NCBI RefSeq assembly: GCF_019426345.1
Contig: NZ_JAHLLW010000010.1
Location: 103,583-167,582 of the forward strand
Source: Marinomonas lutimaris
Lineage (GTDB): Bacteria > Pseudomonadota > Gammaproteobacteria > Pseudomonadales > Marinomonadaceae
Length of the DNA stretch: 64,000 bases
Direction: 5' to 3'
The position numbers and the translations under genes were made by a program. Of this stretch, positions 1 to 9,555 are shown one piece after another (position 1 is the first letter of the stretch; each line of letters begins with the position of its first letter). Under the pieces are notes generated by a model. That model was not told the origin of the DNA, did not search any database, and saw only the letters and a program-made list of their open reading frames with translations.

Positions 1-224
1 TCGACCCAAAAACTGCCGTGGAAATCATGGAGCTACTTGAACGCTTCTCTGCAGAAAAGAACATTCCAGCCTTGGTCAATATTCATGACGTAAAACTGGC
101 CAGTCGTTTTGCCAAACGTATGATCGGCATGAGCAATGGCATTGTGGTTTACGACGGTCCACCAGAAGGCATTACCGACGAGCACCTAAAACAAATTTAT
201 GGAGGTGAATCATGGCTGGTATAA
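1..224 (+). CDS. phnC: Phosphonate-type ABC transporter ATPase, C-terminal end (partial)
   Basis: Only the last 73 codons are present; the gene runs off the left edge and the first complete codon is at base 3. The piece begins DPKTA, just after the Walker B/D-loop, and contains the switch histidine in VNIHD followed by a region ending in YGG, as expected for PhnC-type ATPases. It would power uptake of phosphonate or a related phosphorus compound through the two permeases that follow. The stop overlaps the start of the first permease by 13 bases, so the genes are translationally coupled. The substrate-binding protein PhnD is not in the window. The family is fairly sure; the substrate is inferred from the family. 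Confidence 0.8.
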   Translation, partial: DPKTAVEIMELLERFSAEKNIPALVNIHDVKLASRFAKRMIGMSNGIVVYDGPPEGITDEHLKQIYGGESWLV

Positions 225-1006
225 ATTCTTCACAAAACAGAGAAAATCCATTCAAGCAGAACTGGTTTGTTACTGCAATTTGGCTGCTAGTCATCTGTTA
301 TGTGGTTTATTCTTTTAATGCGATGGGTCTAAGTTGGGAACGTTTTAACGAAGGCTTAGGCCACGCCAGTAACCTACTAGGTCGCATGGTTCCGCCTAAC
401 TTTAGTCGCTGGTCTTTGCTAATGAGCGGACTGATTGAAAGCCTTGAAATTGCCGTTATTTCAAGTATTTGCGGAATTTTTATTTCATTGTTTCTAGGGT
501 TATTTGCTGCTCGTAATATGATGCCAAGCTGGATCAGTACACCAGTGAGAACACTTATCGCACTTTGCCGTACTTTTCACCCTGTGATCATTGCGATCTT
601 GTTTGTTAAGAGTGTGGGATTTGGCGCTTTGGCAGGGATTTTAACTCTGGTTGTTGCATCGGTTGGCTTTATCGCCAAACTCTTTGCTGAAGCCATAGAA
701 GAAATTTCTCTTAAGCAAGTCGAAGCAATCCGCGCCACTGGCGCTGGCTTTACTAGCATCATTTTATTTTCCGTTATGCCACAGGTGTTTTCTCGCTTTA
801 TTGGCTTCTCCACATATCAGCTCGACTCTAACTTGCGTAACTCCACCATGGTGGGGATTGTCGGCGCGGGTGGTTTAGGTGGCACACTTTTCTCTGCGTT
901 CCAACGCTTTGATTACGACTTTGTCGCGGCCATTCTGATCATCATTATCGCTCTAATTATGTTTGGCGAGTTTCTATCCAACATCGTTCGAAGCATTTTT
1001 CGCTAG
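212..1006 (+). CDS. phnE: Phosphonate-type ABC transporter permease 1
   Basis: A 264-residue inner-membrane permease with about six hydrophobic segments. It carries the EAA-type coupling loop around residues 165-185 (EAIRATGAG) that contacts the ATPase, and the conserved glycine-rich VGAGGLGG near residue 218, both typical of PhnE. The start is supported by GGAGGTG at about 200-206, inside the end of phnC. Together with the second permease it should form the membrane channel. Paired, separately encoded PhnE proteins are common in this family, usually as a heterodimer. Confidence 0.85.
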   Translation: MAGINSSQNRENPFKQNWFVTAIWLLVICYVVYSFNAMGLSWERFNEGLGHASNLLGRMVPPNFSRWSLLMSGLIESLEIAVISSICGIFISLFLGLFAARNMMPSWISTPVRTLIALCRTFHPVIIAILFVKSVGFGALAGILTLVVASVGFIAKLFAEAIEEISLKQVEAIRATGAGFTSIILFSVMPQVFSRFIGFSTYQLDSNLRNSTMVGIVGAGGLGGTLFSAFQRFDYDFVAAILIIIIALIMFGEFLSNIVRSIFR

Positions 1007-1028
1007 TTTGACCTAGGAGCCTATTTTT

Positions 1029-1826
1029 ATGAACACAATAGATCATCACTGGCAGCGTTTTACGCTAAAACAAAAACTATCTCGTTATGCAGTTTACCTT
1101 GTTCTTGTTATAGCATTTGTGCAATCCATTCAATCTGTCGAAGTCATCCCTGAGTTCTTGCTGGATGCGCCAGAGCAAATGGCAGATATGTTTTCCCGTA
1201 TGTGGCCCATTGATTTCGCGTACTATCCTGTTGCCGTACACGACGCTATGGTTGAGACATTAAACATCGCTACATTAGGTACGCTCATTACATTAATTTT
1301 TGCGATTCCGTTAGCATTAATGAATGCCAGCAACATTGTTAATTCAGCTTGGTGTCATTGGATATCTCGATTTTTCCTAGTGTCTTCTCGCTCGGTAAAC
1401 TCACTGGTTTGGGCATTACTTTTTGTCTCCATTTTTGGCCCAGGCGTGATCGCTGGTGTCTTAGCAATTGCCTTCCGCTCTATCGGCTTTGTCGGAAAGC
1501 TACTTGGGGAGGCGATTGAAGAAGTGAATATGGGTTCTATTGAAGCACTAAAAGCCACTGGCGCATCTTGGATGTCTATTTTGCTGAAAGGCTATTGGCC
1601 TCAGGTACTACCTGCTTTCTTTAGTATCGTATTGTTTCGTTGGGACATTAATGTCCGAGAATCTGCTGTGCTAGGTTTGGTAGGAGCTGGCGGTATCGGC
1701 GTAGTGCTTGATGATTCGATGAATCTATTCCAATGGGATCGGGTTGCTATGTCTTTATTGGCTATTTTTGTCATCGTTATATTGGCAGAAATTGTCGTAG
1801 TGAATATTCGTAAACGCTTAATCTAA
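1029..1826 (+). CDS. phnE: Phosphonate-type ABC transporter permease 2
   Basis: A 265-residue paralogue of the preceding permease, with the same EALKATGAS coupling loop and VGAGGIG motif, so it is the partner half of the channel. It lies 22 bases downstream with AGGAG at 1014-1018. It is the last gene of the operon: a strong hairpin follows 44 bases after the stop. The phosphonate or phosphite substrate is inferred from the family only. Confidence 0.85.
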   Translation: MNTIDHHWQRFTLKQKLSRYAVYLVLVIAFVQSIQSVEVIPEFLLDAPEQMADMFSRMWPIDFAYYPVAVHDAMVETLNIATLGTLITLIFAIPLALMNASNIVNSAWCHWISRFFLVSSRSVNSLVWALLFVSIFGPGVIAGVLAIAFRSIGFVGKLLGEAIEEVNMGSIEALKATGASWMSILLKGYWPQVLPAFFSIVLFRWDINVRESAVLGLVGAGGIGVVLDDSMNLFQWDRVAMSLLAIFVIVILAEIVVVNIRKRLI

Positions 1827-1870
1827 ACTCACTACCTAGTATCGCTATTTGATCTAAGTATTTCATCATA

Positions 1871-1898
1871 AAGAAGGAGCCGAAATTGGCTCCTTCTT
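1871..1898. terminator. Bidirectional terminator between phnE and acrB
   Basis: Perfect 11-bp inverted repeat (1871-1881 with 1888-1898, loop GAAATT) rich in G/C at the loop end and flanked by A and T runs. It sits between two convergent genes, so it can end transcripts from both sides. Confidence 0.8.
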
Positions 1899-1924
1899 TA
1901 TTCGTCTTATCTCACTTTAATAAA

Positions 1925-4900
1925 TTATTCAGCGTTTTCGTTACTCGATAATGCTTCAGGGCGTTTCGGGAAAATACGACGCACAATGACAAAGAATAAA
2001 GGCACAAAGAAAACCGCCAATATTGTTGCCGTTAATGTACCACCCACGATACCAGAACCAATCGAGATTCGACTGTTTGCACCCGCGCCAGAAGAAAGTG
2101 CCAAAGGTAATGTACCTACCATAAATGCCATAGACGTCATGATGATAGGACGTAAGCGAAGACGTGCGGCTTGAGCCGCAGCATCCCAAACATTTAAACC
2201 TCGGCGATAAGCTGCCTCAGCGAACTCAACAATCAAGATCGCGTTCTTTGAAGAAAGACCAATAGTTGTCAACAAGGCAACTTGGAAGTACACGTCGTTT
2301 TCTAGGCCGCGTAAGTGCGCTGCCGCTGCCGAACCAATTACCCCAAGAGGAATAACCAAGATAACCGAAAACGGCACAGTCCAGCTTTCATACAAGGCAG
2401 CCAAACATAAGAACACCACCAAAATAGAAATGGCATAAAGTATCTGTGTTTGGCCACTCGACAAGCGCTCTTGGTAAGACAAACCACTCCAAGACCCAGT
2501 TACACCGCCCGGTAAAGCATCCGCTACATTTTGTAATTCATCCATCGCAGCACCAGAACTTACACCTGGAGCACCAGAACCTTGAATTTCATAAGAAGCC
2601 AAGCCATTAAAACGCGTTAAGCTTTTTGGGCCATATGTCCATTCACTCTTAGCAAAAGCAGAGAAAGGCGTCATCGTATTATCACTACCGCGAACATACC
2701 AATGCTGTAGGTCTTCAGGAGAGGATCTGTACTGAGCTTCACCTTGCATGTAAACCGTTTTAACTCGGCCACGATCGATAAAGTCATTGATATAAGAGCC
2801 CGCCCAAGCACTACTCAAAGTCGAACTAATATCAGACATAGAAAGACCTAAAGCAGATGCTTTTTCCTGGTCTATATCAATATGCAATTGAGGAGCTTCA
2901 GAATCTGAACCTAAACGAACACCCGTTAACAGTTGGCTTGTATTAGCATTTTGCAATAAAGCATCACGCATTTCTAATAGGGTCGCACGATCTGTATTCC
3001 CTGATGCTTGAAGCTGGAAGGTAAAGCCATTACTCTGACCCAGACCTTGAATCGATGGTGGTATCAAAGAAAAGATTCTTGCATCACGAATTCCCGCAAA
3101 AGCACCATATGAGCGACCAACAATAGCGCTCGCACTATTGGCAGGACCAATGCGCTCGCTCCAGTCTTTTAAGGCAACAAACGCCATACCGGCATTTTGT
3201 CCACTGCCCATAAAGTTAAAGCCTGAAATGGTAAAAATATCTTTAACATTATCTTTTTCTTGATTCATGAAATAGCTTTCAACGTCACGCATTACCTTAT
3301 CGGTACGTGACATAGCAGCACCTTCAGGCAAAGACACCATGACCATCACCCGCCCCTGATCTTCTACCGGCAAGAAGCCTGACGGCAATGTCATCATCAA
3401 GCCACCAAGGCCAGCAACAATAACACCATAACCCAGCATCCAACGAACTGGTTTCTTAATTATGCTGCTGACGCCACCAAAATATTTATCCGTAGCACGA
3501 TCAAAATTACGGTTAAACCAACCGGCTAAACCTTTATTACTCGCACCATGATTTGCTTTTAATAGCGTCGCACAAAGCGCTGGGGTCAAGGTTAAAGCCA
3601 CCACAACAGACAAGGCCATAGATGCAACAATCGTTATAGAGAATTGACGATAAATAACCCCCGTTGAACCACTAAAGAACGCCATAGGCAAAAATACCGC
3701 AGACAAGACAACCGCAATACCAATTAAGGCACTGGTAATTTCTTTCATGGATTTAATAGTGGCTTCTTTTGGAGACAACTTATCCTCTTCCATCACCCGC
3801 TCTACGTTTTCCACCACTACGATGGCATCATCAACCAACAAGCCGATAGACAGCACAACACCAAACATGGTTAAGGTATTAATCGAAAAGCCAAATAGTT
3901 CCAATACGCCGAACGTCCCCAAAAGCACAACAGGAACAGCAATTGCAGGAATTAACGTGGCACGCCAATTCTGCAAAAAGATAAACATAACAATAACAAC
4001 CAAAACGATGGCTTCAAAAAGAGTTTTCACCACCTCTTCGATTGATATTCTAATAAAGGCGGTATTATCAACAGGGAAAGAAAGCTTATAGCCATCTGGT
4101 AGAGTTGAAGATAATCCATTCAATACATTTTTAACCGCTTCAGAAGTAGATAAAGCATTAGCACCGGGAGCTAACATAACGGCCATACCAGAAGCAGGGT
4201 GGCCATTCAAACGTGGAATATAACCATAAGATTCGCTACCTAGTTCAACCTTCGCAACATCACTCAAACGAACCGTCGCGCCACTGTCATCGTACGCCAA
4301 AATAATATTGCGGAACTGCTCAGCGGTTTGCAATTTAGACTGAGCCGTGACAGTCACATTCAACTCTTGACCCTTTATTACTGGGTAAGCACCTAAACTG
4401 CCTGCTGCCACTTGGGTATTTTGAGCGTTAACAGCAGCTGATACGTTAGAAGGCATTAATTTATAAGATGCTAGCTTTAATGGATCTAACCATATACGCA
4501 TCGCGTACTCAGCACCAAAAACCTGGATACTGCCTACCCCATCCACACGAGAAACAGGATCTTGCACACTAGAAACAAGAAAATCGGAAATATCGTTTGC
4601 AGTATCAGTATCGGTTTCATCGTAAATAGCCGCAACCATTAAAAAATCAGAATTTGATTTTCGAACAGTTACGCCGTTTTGCTGTACTGATTCAGGCAAA
4701 TTAGACGTGATTTGTTGAATCTTATTTTGAACCTGTACTTGTGCTATATCAGCATCGGTCCCCTGCTCAAACGTTACGTTAATGCTAGTACGGCCACTTG
4801 AGCTACTTGATGAAGAAAAGTACAACAAACCATCTAAGCCAGTAAGCTGTTGCTCTAATATTTGCGTAACACTGTTTTCGACTGTTTCCGCAGAAGCACC

Positions 4901-5053
4901 AGAATAAGTAGCAGAAATGCTAATGGTAGGCGGCGCCACATTAGGATATTGAGATATTGGCAAATTCAGTATCGATGCTAGACCTGCTAGCATGATAGCG
5001 ATGGAAATCACCCATGCAAAAACCGGACGGTTTATAAAAAAATGAGCTAACAT
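1925..5053 (-). CDS. acrB: RND multidrug efflux pump inner-membrane subunit, AcrB-like
   Basis: 1042 residues, full length for the HAE-1 family of proton-driven efflux pumps. The N-terminus (FFINRPVFAWV) is the classical AcrB/MexB start, and the transmembrane proton-relay aspartates are seen in SIGLLVDDAIVVVENV near residue 405. Two large periplasmic loops separate the hydrophobic blocks. It should export drugs, detergents or toxic metabolites together with the adaptor encoded immediately upstream (3-base gap) and an outer-membrane TolC-like channel that is not in this window. The pair is transcribed away from a TetR-family regulator that probably represses it. The substrate range cannot be read from sequence. 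Confidence 0.93.
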   Translation of the reverse strand: MLAHFFINRPVFAWVISIAIMLAGLASILNLPISQYPNVAPPTISISATYSGASAETVENSVTQILEQQLTGLDGLLYFSSSSSSSGRTSINVTFEQGTDADIAQVQVQNKIQQITSNLPESVQQNGVTVRKSNSDFLMVAAIYDETDTDTANDISDFLVSSVQDPVSRVDGVGSIQVFGAEYAMRIWLDPLKLASYKLMPSNVSAAVNAQNTQVAAGSLGAYPVIKGQELNVTVTAQSKLQTAEQFRNIILAYDDSGATVRLSDVAKVELGSESYGYIPRLNGHPASGMAVMLAPGANALSTSEAVKNVLNGLSSTLPDGYKLSFPVDNTAFIRISIEEVVKTLFEAIVLVVIVMFIFLQNWRATLIPAIAVPVVLLGTFGVLELFGFSINTLTMFGVVLSIGLLVDDAIVVVENVERVMEEDKLSPKEATIKSMKEITSALIGIAVVLSAVFLPMAFFSGSTGVIYRQFSITIVASMALSVVVALTLTPALCATLLKANHGASNKGLAGWFNRNFDRATDKYFGGVSSIIKKPVRWMLGYGVIVAGLGGLMMTLPSGFLPVEDQGRVMVMVSLPEGAAMSRTDKVMRDVESYFMNQEKDNVKDIFTISGFNFMGSGQNAGMAFVALKDWSERIGPANSASAIVGRSYGAFAGIRDARIFSLIPPSIQGLGQSNGFTFQLQASGNTDRATLLEMRDALLQNANTSQLLTGVRLGSDSEAPQLHIDIDQEKASALGLSMSDISSTLSSAWAGSYINDFIDRGRVKTVYMQGEAQYRSSPEDLQHWYVRGSDNTMTPFSAFAKSEWTYGPKSLTRFNGLASYEIQGSGAPGVSSGAAMDELQNVADALPGGVTGSWSGLSYQERLSSGQTQILYAISILVVFLCLAALYESWTVPFSVILVIPLGVIGSAAAAHLRGLENDVYFQVALLTTIGLSSKNAILIVEFAEAAYRRGLNVWDAAAQAARLRLRPIIMTSMAFMVGTLPLALSSGAGANSRISIGSGIVGGTLTATILAVFFVPLFFVIVRRIFPKRPEALSSNENAE

Positions 5054-5056
5054 AAA

Positions 5057-6247
5057 TTAATTCCCTTGAGCCGAAGAAGCATTGGCATTCTTTGCGACAA
5101 TAGCGCCGCTTTCAGGGTCTCTTGTCATTTCAACTGACACAACCTCATCACCCGTCTTCACTTTCAGGGAGCCTTCAACAATCACTTTCTCACCAGCTTT
5201 AACACCTGAAAGCACCAGCCACTGATTATCAATTGTACGCTCAACGGTCAGAATTCGACTTTCAACAACATTGTTAGAATTAACAACCAAGGCAATTGGA
5301 TTGCCTTTAACATCACGAGAAACCCCCTGTTGAGGCACCAAAAGAGCGGCGTTATGTGTTAACTCATGTATCACACCACGCACAAACATACCTGGTAGTA
5401 GAAGGTTATCTGGATTCGGAAATTCGGCACGAAGCGTCACACTACCAGTGGACTCGTCGACACTTACTTCTCGAGCTTTAAGTGTGCCTTGATATTGATA
5501 CTTGGTACCGTCTTCAAGGATCAAAGACACTTTGTTTGAGCCTTTTTCAACACCATCTTGGGATAAGAAATTTCTCTGTTTAAGTTGATCTAAACTGGTT
5601 TGCGCTAAATCGACAAAAATAGGATCCAAAGAACGAACAGTCGTCATGACTGTTGCTTGACTAGCGGTTACCAATGCACCCACAGTTACTTGAGAAATAC
5701 CAATGCGCCCATCAATTGGTGACCTGATTTTGGTATAACCTAAATTGATTTTTGTGTTTTCTAATGCTGCTTCAGAACCTTTCTGCTTGGCAACAGCTTC
5801 AAGATAAGCAACATGAGCATCATCAAGATCTTGTTGAGATACATTATTCTGTTTACGCAATTGTGTATAACGTTCATTTTTTAACTGTGCAGATTTAAGA
5901 CTGGCATTTGCAGACTCTAAATCAGCTTGTGCTTGCTTATATGAAGAAACATAAGTGGAGTCATCCAATTCATAAAGTAAATCACCCGTTTTGACATCCT
6001 GACCTTCTTCAAAAAAACGTTTTTTCACTATTCCACCAACCTGAGGACGAATTTCTGCCACCAAGCTAGAAGTGGTTCGACCAGGTAATTCAGTCATTAA
6101 ATCGGTTTTTTGAGGTTGAATCGTAACAATGCCGACTTGAACTTTAGGTACGGGCTTATCAGCAGCAGACTTAGGGGCCTCCTCCTGGCAGCCAGCAAGC
6201 AATAAAACAAGTAACACACTTGAAGCATATTTAAATTTAGACAGCAT
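5057..6247 (-). CDS. acrA: RND efflux periplasmic adaptor, AcrA-like lipoprotein
   Basis: 396 residues. The signal peptide ends in a lipobox (LLAGC, Cys about 20), so this is a lipid-anchored membrane-fusion protein. A lipoyl/barrel-sandwich half (about 60-95 and 165-205) flanks an alpha-helical hairpin (about 100-165), followed by a beta-barrel domain, the usual AcrA order. It bridges AcrB to an outer-membrane channel. AAGGAAG lies about 9 bases before the ATG. It is the first gene of the acrA-acrB operon, whose promoter region overlaps a palindrome probably bound by the divergent TetR regulator. Confidence 0.92.
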   Translation of the reverse strand: MLSKFKYASSVLLVLLLAGCQEEAPKSAADKPVPKVQVGIVTIQPQKTDLMTELPGRTTSSLVAEIRPQVGGIVKKRFFEEGQDVKTGDLLYELDDSTYVSSYKQAQADLESANASLKSAQLKNERYTQLRKQNNVSQQDLDDAHVAYLEAVAKQKGSEAALENTKINLGYTKIRSPIDGRIGISQVTVGALVTASQATVMTTVRSLDPIFVDLAQTSLDQLKQRNFLSQDGVEKGSNKVSLILEDGTKYQYQGTLKAREVSVDESTGSVTLRAEFPNPDNLLLPGMFVRGVIHELTHNAALLVPQQGVSRDVKGNPIALVVNSNNVVESRILTVERTIDNQWLVLSGVKAGEKVIVEGSLKVKTGDEVVSVEMTRDPESGAIVAKNANASSAQGN

Positions 6248-6270
6248 TGAGGAGACTTCCTTTCGACATA

Positions 6271-6290
6271 TTGAGAATGATCATTCACAA
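6271..6290. promoter_or_regulatory. Palindromic operator between acrAB and the tetR-type gene
   Basis: Two 10-bp arms, TTGAGAATGA at 6271-6280 and TCATTCACAA at 6281-6290, are reverse complements at 9 of 10 positions and meet without a spacer. Size and position in the divergent intergenic region fit an operator for the TetR/AcrR-family regulator. It overlaps the predicted -35 of that regulator gene, which suggests autorepression as well as acrAB repression (inference). Confidence 0.65.
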
Positions 6291-6300
6291 GCACTATAAT
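6271..6300 (+). promoter_or_regulatory. Predicted sigma-70 promoter of the TetR-family gene
   Basis: TTGAGA at 6271-6276 and a perfect TATAAT at 6295-6300 are separated by 18 bases, and lie 47 bases upstream of the ATG at 6347. The -35 box is inside the palindrome, so operator binding would block it. Confidence 0.5.
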
Positions 6301-6346
6301 ATAAGCAGTATTTCTAATAAATAAAAACCAATGTAAAGAAACGAAA

Positions 6347-6919
6347 ATGATTAAATTACCGCGAGATAATGACCTTAGAAAACAATGCATTATTGATGCC
6401 ACCGAGCAACATGTCCTCACTAAAGGTTTCCACAAAGCCAGTATGAGTGAAATTGCTAAGACGGCAGAACTAAGCGTAGGCCAGATTTATCGTTACTTTT
6501 CCCATAAAGATGACATCATTTGTGCATTGGTTGAGCAGTTTACACAAAAAAGATTACAGTTTATGCCATCTTTTTTAGATAAAAAAAATTGGCTAGAACG
6601 TCATTTTGGTGAAAATAATTTAGAAAACGATAACATGAGAATTATGCATGCAGAAATTAAAGCAGAAGCAGCACGCAATCCAGTGATAGCCAATATCTAT
6701 AAAGAGTCTCATAGACGGTTACAAGAAAGAGCCATTAATATTATGGAATCGATTTACCCACGAATGGATAAAAAAGAAGCTATTGCTCGCATCGAAATGC
6801 TCGTCACTTTAACAGAAGGATTACTAGTCCGTTGGGAGTTCCAAACCAGACCGTTCAGCAAAGAGATGCACAACGTCTACAGTCAAACACTGGATACTAT
6901 TTTGCCAGATACGTTCTAG
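6347..6919 (+). CDS. TetR/AcrR-family transcriptional regulator
   Basis: 190 residues. The N-terminal helix-turn-helix (about 12-60) contains the family signature, with HKASMSEIAKTAELSVGQIYRYFSHKDD read in two overlapping parts: ASMSEIAKTAELSVG and GQIYRYFSHKDD. The C-terminal helical domain is the ligand pocket. It is divergent from acrA with a palindromic operator between, so it is most likely the local repressor of the efflux pump. It ends directly against the convergent EamA gene (stops at 6919 and 6920). Confidence 0.85.
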   Translation: MIKLPRDNDLRKQCIIDATEQHVLTKGFHKASMSEIAKTAELSVGQIYRYFSHKDDIICALVEQFTQKRLQFMPSFLDKKNWLERHFGENNLENDNMRIMHAEIKAEAARNPVIANIYKESHRRLQERAINIMESIYPRMDKKEAIARIEMLVTLTEGLLVRWEFQTRPFSKEMHNVYSQTLDTILPDTF

Positions 6920-7810
6920 CTAAAAAGATTTAACCGGCTTAAAAATTGCTCTTATTTGAGGCCAACGACTAACGATCATGGCAATAAATATTAAGAAACA
7001 ACCAAATACCTGCCCACTTCCCATCGACTCACTGAACCAAAAAACCGCAAAAATAGCCGTCCATACAGGCTCTAAGTTCATAATAACTGCGGCATGACTC
7101 ACTGGTGTCAAACTCATACCATAAGTTTGTAATAAGAAACGCAGACTGCTTGCAACCAAGGTGCTAGCTAGAAACCATCCAGCCACAGCCATACTAATAC
7201 TATGAGGCAGCGTTTCAGTTAACAGTGAAAGGAAGAGTAACAAACAGCCCGCCACACTCAATTGAATGGCAGTTAATACTAAAGCATGCATACGCATTGA
7301 AAAACGCGATAATAAATTTAATTGGAATGCCGATCCTAAAGCGGCTCCCAAAAAATAGACATGAGAAAATTCAAAATTCAATCCATTGTTCAACGCTAAA
7401 AAGCCTAAACCGACAACAGCGATAGGCAAAGCAATCCAAATACTTAACGGCGGCCTTGCACCAAACATAAAACGCGCAACCACAGGGACAAGTACAACAC
7501 CCAAACTGGTAATAAAAGCGCCTACGCCCAAGTTTGAACCTTGATCCAGCCCAGTAACCCAAAACATCATAGTGATGCCCATTACCAAACCAACCATGCC
7601 AGCACGTTTAACATCTTGCCAATCTAGGCCACGAAAATATTTCAATCCAGCAAGATACAATACAAAACCAGCAACAATAAATCGCACCCCCATAAAAAAC
7701 AAAGGCGGCAAACCAGCCAGTGCTTCTTTGGAAAATATCCAACCAAACCCTGCCAAAATAGTGACAAACACTAGAATTAATTCGGCTTTAACATGTGATT
7801 CTTGCTTCAA
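6920..7810 (-). CDS. DMT-superfamily transporter with two EamA domains
   Basis: 296 residues with about ten transmembrane segments arranged as two EamA repeats (about 10-140 and 155-285), the standard topology of the drug/metabolite exporter family. The start is TTG at 7810, supported by AAGGA seven bases upstream; no ATG fits near the N-terminus. The substrate is unknown; relatives export amino acids or other metabolites. It is a single gene, convergent with the tetR-type gene. Confidence 0.85.
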   Translation of the reverse strand: MKQESHVKAELILVFVTILAGFGWIFSKEALAGLPPLFFMGVRFIVAGFVLYLAGLKYFRGLDWQDVKRAGMVGLVMGITMMFWVTGLDQGSNLGVGAFITSLGVVLVPVVARFMFGARPPLSIWIALPIAVVGLGFLALNNGLNFEFSHVYFLGAALGSAFQLNLLSRFSMRMHALVLTAIQLSVAGCLLLFLSLLTETLPHSISMAVAGWFLASTLVASSLRFLLQTYGMSLTPVSHAAVIMNLEPVWTAIFAVFWFSESMGSGQVFGCFLIFIAMIVSRWPQIRAIFKPVKSF

Positions 7811-7875
7811 AAATATTCCTTACGAAAAAAATGACTAGATAAAACTTACAGAGACCTTTACAAGAAAGCACGAAA

Positions 7876-7916
7876 AAGCCCGCTAACCTGGGCTTAAAAT
7901 GCAGGCTGGCGGGCTT
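7876..7916 (-). terminator. Terminator downstream of the NhaC-type antiporter
   Basis: AAGCCCGC at 7876-7883 pairs with GCGGGCTT at 7909-7916, with a second inner stem CCTG/CAGG. Read on the minus strand it is followed by a T run, so it ends the antiporter transcript. Confidence 0.85.
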
Positions 7917-7945
7917 CCAAAGAAATATTTTACTTTTTGAAATGT

Positions 7946-9259
7946 CTATTTAGCGCCTTTCGGCCAAGCGATAAAAATAGAAATCAAAGCTGCCACAGCC
8001 AATAACCAGCTGTATTGAACATAACCAACAAGCTCTAATGGCGATACTTTTGCCAAAGAAGACGCCAATAAAATTTGCGCGCCATACGGTAATACACCTT
8101 GCACCACACACGAAAAAATATCTAACAAGCTAGCACTGCGTTTCGGATCGACATTATATCGTTCAGCAATATTTTTTGCGACTGAACCATTAATTAAAAT
8201 CGAAACAGTATTATTAGCCGTACATAAATTCGTTAATGCAACGGCCGCACTGATACTCAGCTCACCGGCACGTGTTGATCCAGCTTTCGCACCCAAGACA
8301 CGACTAATACGCTCGATGGTGCCAACCAACCACTCTAGACCACCTTGCGATTTCATCAATGCAGCTAGACCACCAATCAACAAGGAAAGAATCAAAATTT
8401 CCTGCATGCCAGTGTAACCCGCATAAATATCAGAAGACCAAGATGCCACAGAATAATCAGGCTGCATGGTCAAACCAATAACACCCGCTAAAATAATACC
8501 GCTGAACAGCACCAACATAACGTTAACACCAGCAACAGCCAGGCCTAAAACAACAACGTAAGGCAAAACGCGAATCAAATCATAGTCTTTAATATCTGTA
8601 ATATGCGCATCGCTACTCTGGAAAAACAGCCAAACCAAAGTCACCAAGGCTGCAGGTAAGGCAATTTTGAAGTTCATGCGGAATTTGTCGCGCATATCAC
8701 AGCCCTGAGTTCGTGTTGCTGCAATAGTGGTGTCGGAAATAATCGACAAATTATCACCAAACATAGCACCACCAATGACGGTGCCGACTGTTAGCAACAA
8801 AGGTAAATCAGCAGCTTCGGCAACCCCAATCGCTATCGGAGCAATGGCCGCAATCGTGCCCATGGATGTTCCCATGGAAGTCGCAACAAATGCCGTAATA
8901 ACAAACAAACCGGGTAATAATAGCGAAGGCGGAACCACGCTTAAGCCAAAGTTAACTGTCGCATCAACACCACCAACGCTTTTTGCAACGCTAGCAAACG
9001 CACCAGCCAACAAATAAATAAGCACCATAGTCACAATAGTGTTGTCACCCACACCTTCAATAAAGGTTTCAATGCGCTTATTAAAATGCCCTTTACCTAA
9101 TAAAATTGCCAAGGCTATAGCTGGTAAAATAGCGACAGGAGCAGAGATCTGATAAAAGGCAAAGTCCACGCCTTCAGACTGATACCAAAGGCCGCTGCCA
9201 ACAAAAAGAACAAGGAAAAGTAACAATGGCAACAGTGCCAGAGGAGATTTAGAAGTCAT
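7946..9259 (-). CDS. NhaC-family Na+/H+ antiporter
   Basis: 437 residues, about eleven hydrophobic segments, with the NhaC-family features SMGTSMGTIAAIAPI around residue 130 and GAMFGDNLSIISDTTIAA around residue 165. It should exchange sodium for protons, or an organic acid/amine antiport as in some NhaC relatives, across the inner membrane, fitting a marine cell. The start has only a weak ribosome-binding site (GGA about 17 bases upstream). It is monocistronic, bounded by terminators on both sides. Confidence 0.85.
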   Translation of the reverse strand: MTSKSPLALLPLLLFLVLFVGSGLWYQSEGVDFAFYQISAPVAILPAIALAILLGKGHFNKRIETFIEGVGDNTIVTMVLIYLLAGAFASVAKSVGGVDATVNFGLSVVPPSLLLPGLFVITAFVATSMGTSMGTIAAIAPIAIGVAEAADLPLLLTVGTVIGGAMFGDNLSIISDTTIAATRTQGCDMRDKFRMNFKIALPAALVTLVWLFFQSSDAHITDIKDYDLIRVLPYVVVLGLAVAGVNVMLVLFSGIILAGVIGLTMQPDYSVASWSSDIYAGYTGMQEILILSLLIGGLAALMKSQGGLEWLVGTIERISRVLGAKAGSTRAGELSISAAVALTNLCTANNTVSILINGSVAKNIAERYNVDPKRSASLLDIFSCVVQGVLPYGAQILLASSLAKVSPLELVGYVQYSWLLAVAALISIFIAWPKGAK

Positions 9260-9421
9260 ATCGTCTGAGGATTCCAGATTAAGTTAGCCCCGCGACTTGT
9301 GGTCTTAGGGAAGAAAGGCGCAAATAATAGTAAAAAGTTATAGATGAGACCAATAATAAATTGCGATGTCGTTGTCACAAAACGTTATAACAAAAAAAAC
9401 GTATATTGATATTTTTTATTC

Positions 9422-9442
9422 AATATTGCTATATGCAATATT
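9422..9442. repeat. AT-rich inverted repeat upstream of the antiporter gene
   Basis: AATATTGC at 9422-9429 and GCAATATT at 9435-9442 form a perfect 8-bp inverted repeat with a TATAT spacer. It lies about 165 bases upstream of the antiporter start and could be a regulator site, or a weak hairpin. No cognate regulator is encoded nearby. Confidence 0.35.
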
Positions 9443-9452
9443 AAGACAACAA

Positions 9453-9504
9453 AAAGTCCAGTATTAAAATCGCCAGCTCTCTGGCCACTTCAATACTGGA
9501 CTTT
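9453..9504 (-). terminator. Large hairpin terminator after the PQQ dehydrogenase gene
   Basis: A perfect 13-bp stem (9453-9465 with 9492-9504) encloses an inner stem GCCAG/CTGGC at 9472-9476 and 9481-9485. On the minus strand a T5 run follows. This ends the dehydrogenase transcript 52 bases beyond its stop. The rest of 9260-9555 is AT-rich and carries no gene. Confidence 0.8.
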
Positions 9505-9555
9505 GTTATATCTTATAACAGCAGTTTCTTTATAAGAAAAAGTTCAACCTTAGCA

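Noticed and set aside
3747..4091. 114-codon open frame on the plus strand inside acrB
   Set aside because: Low-complexity Ser/Thr/Ile composition, a typical shadow of a membrane-protein gene on the opposite strand.
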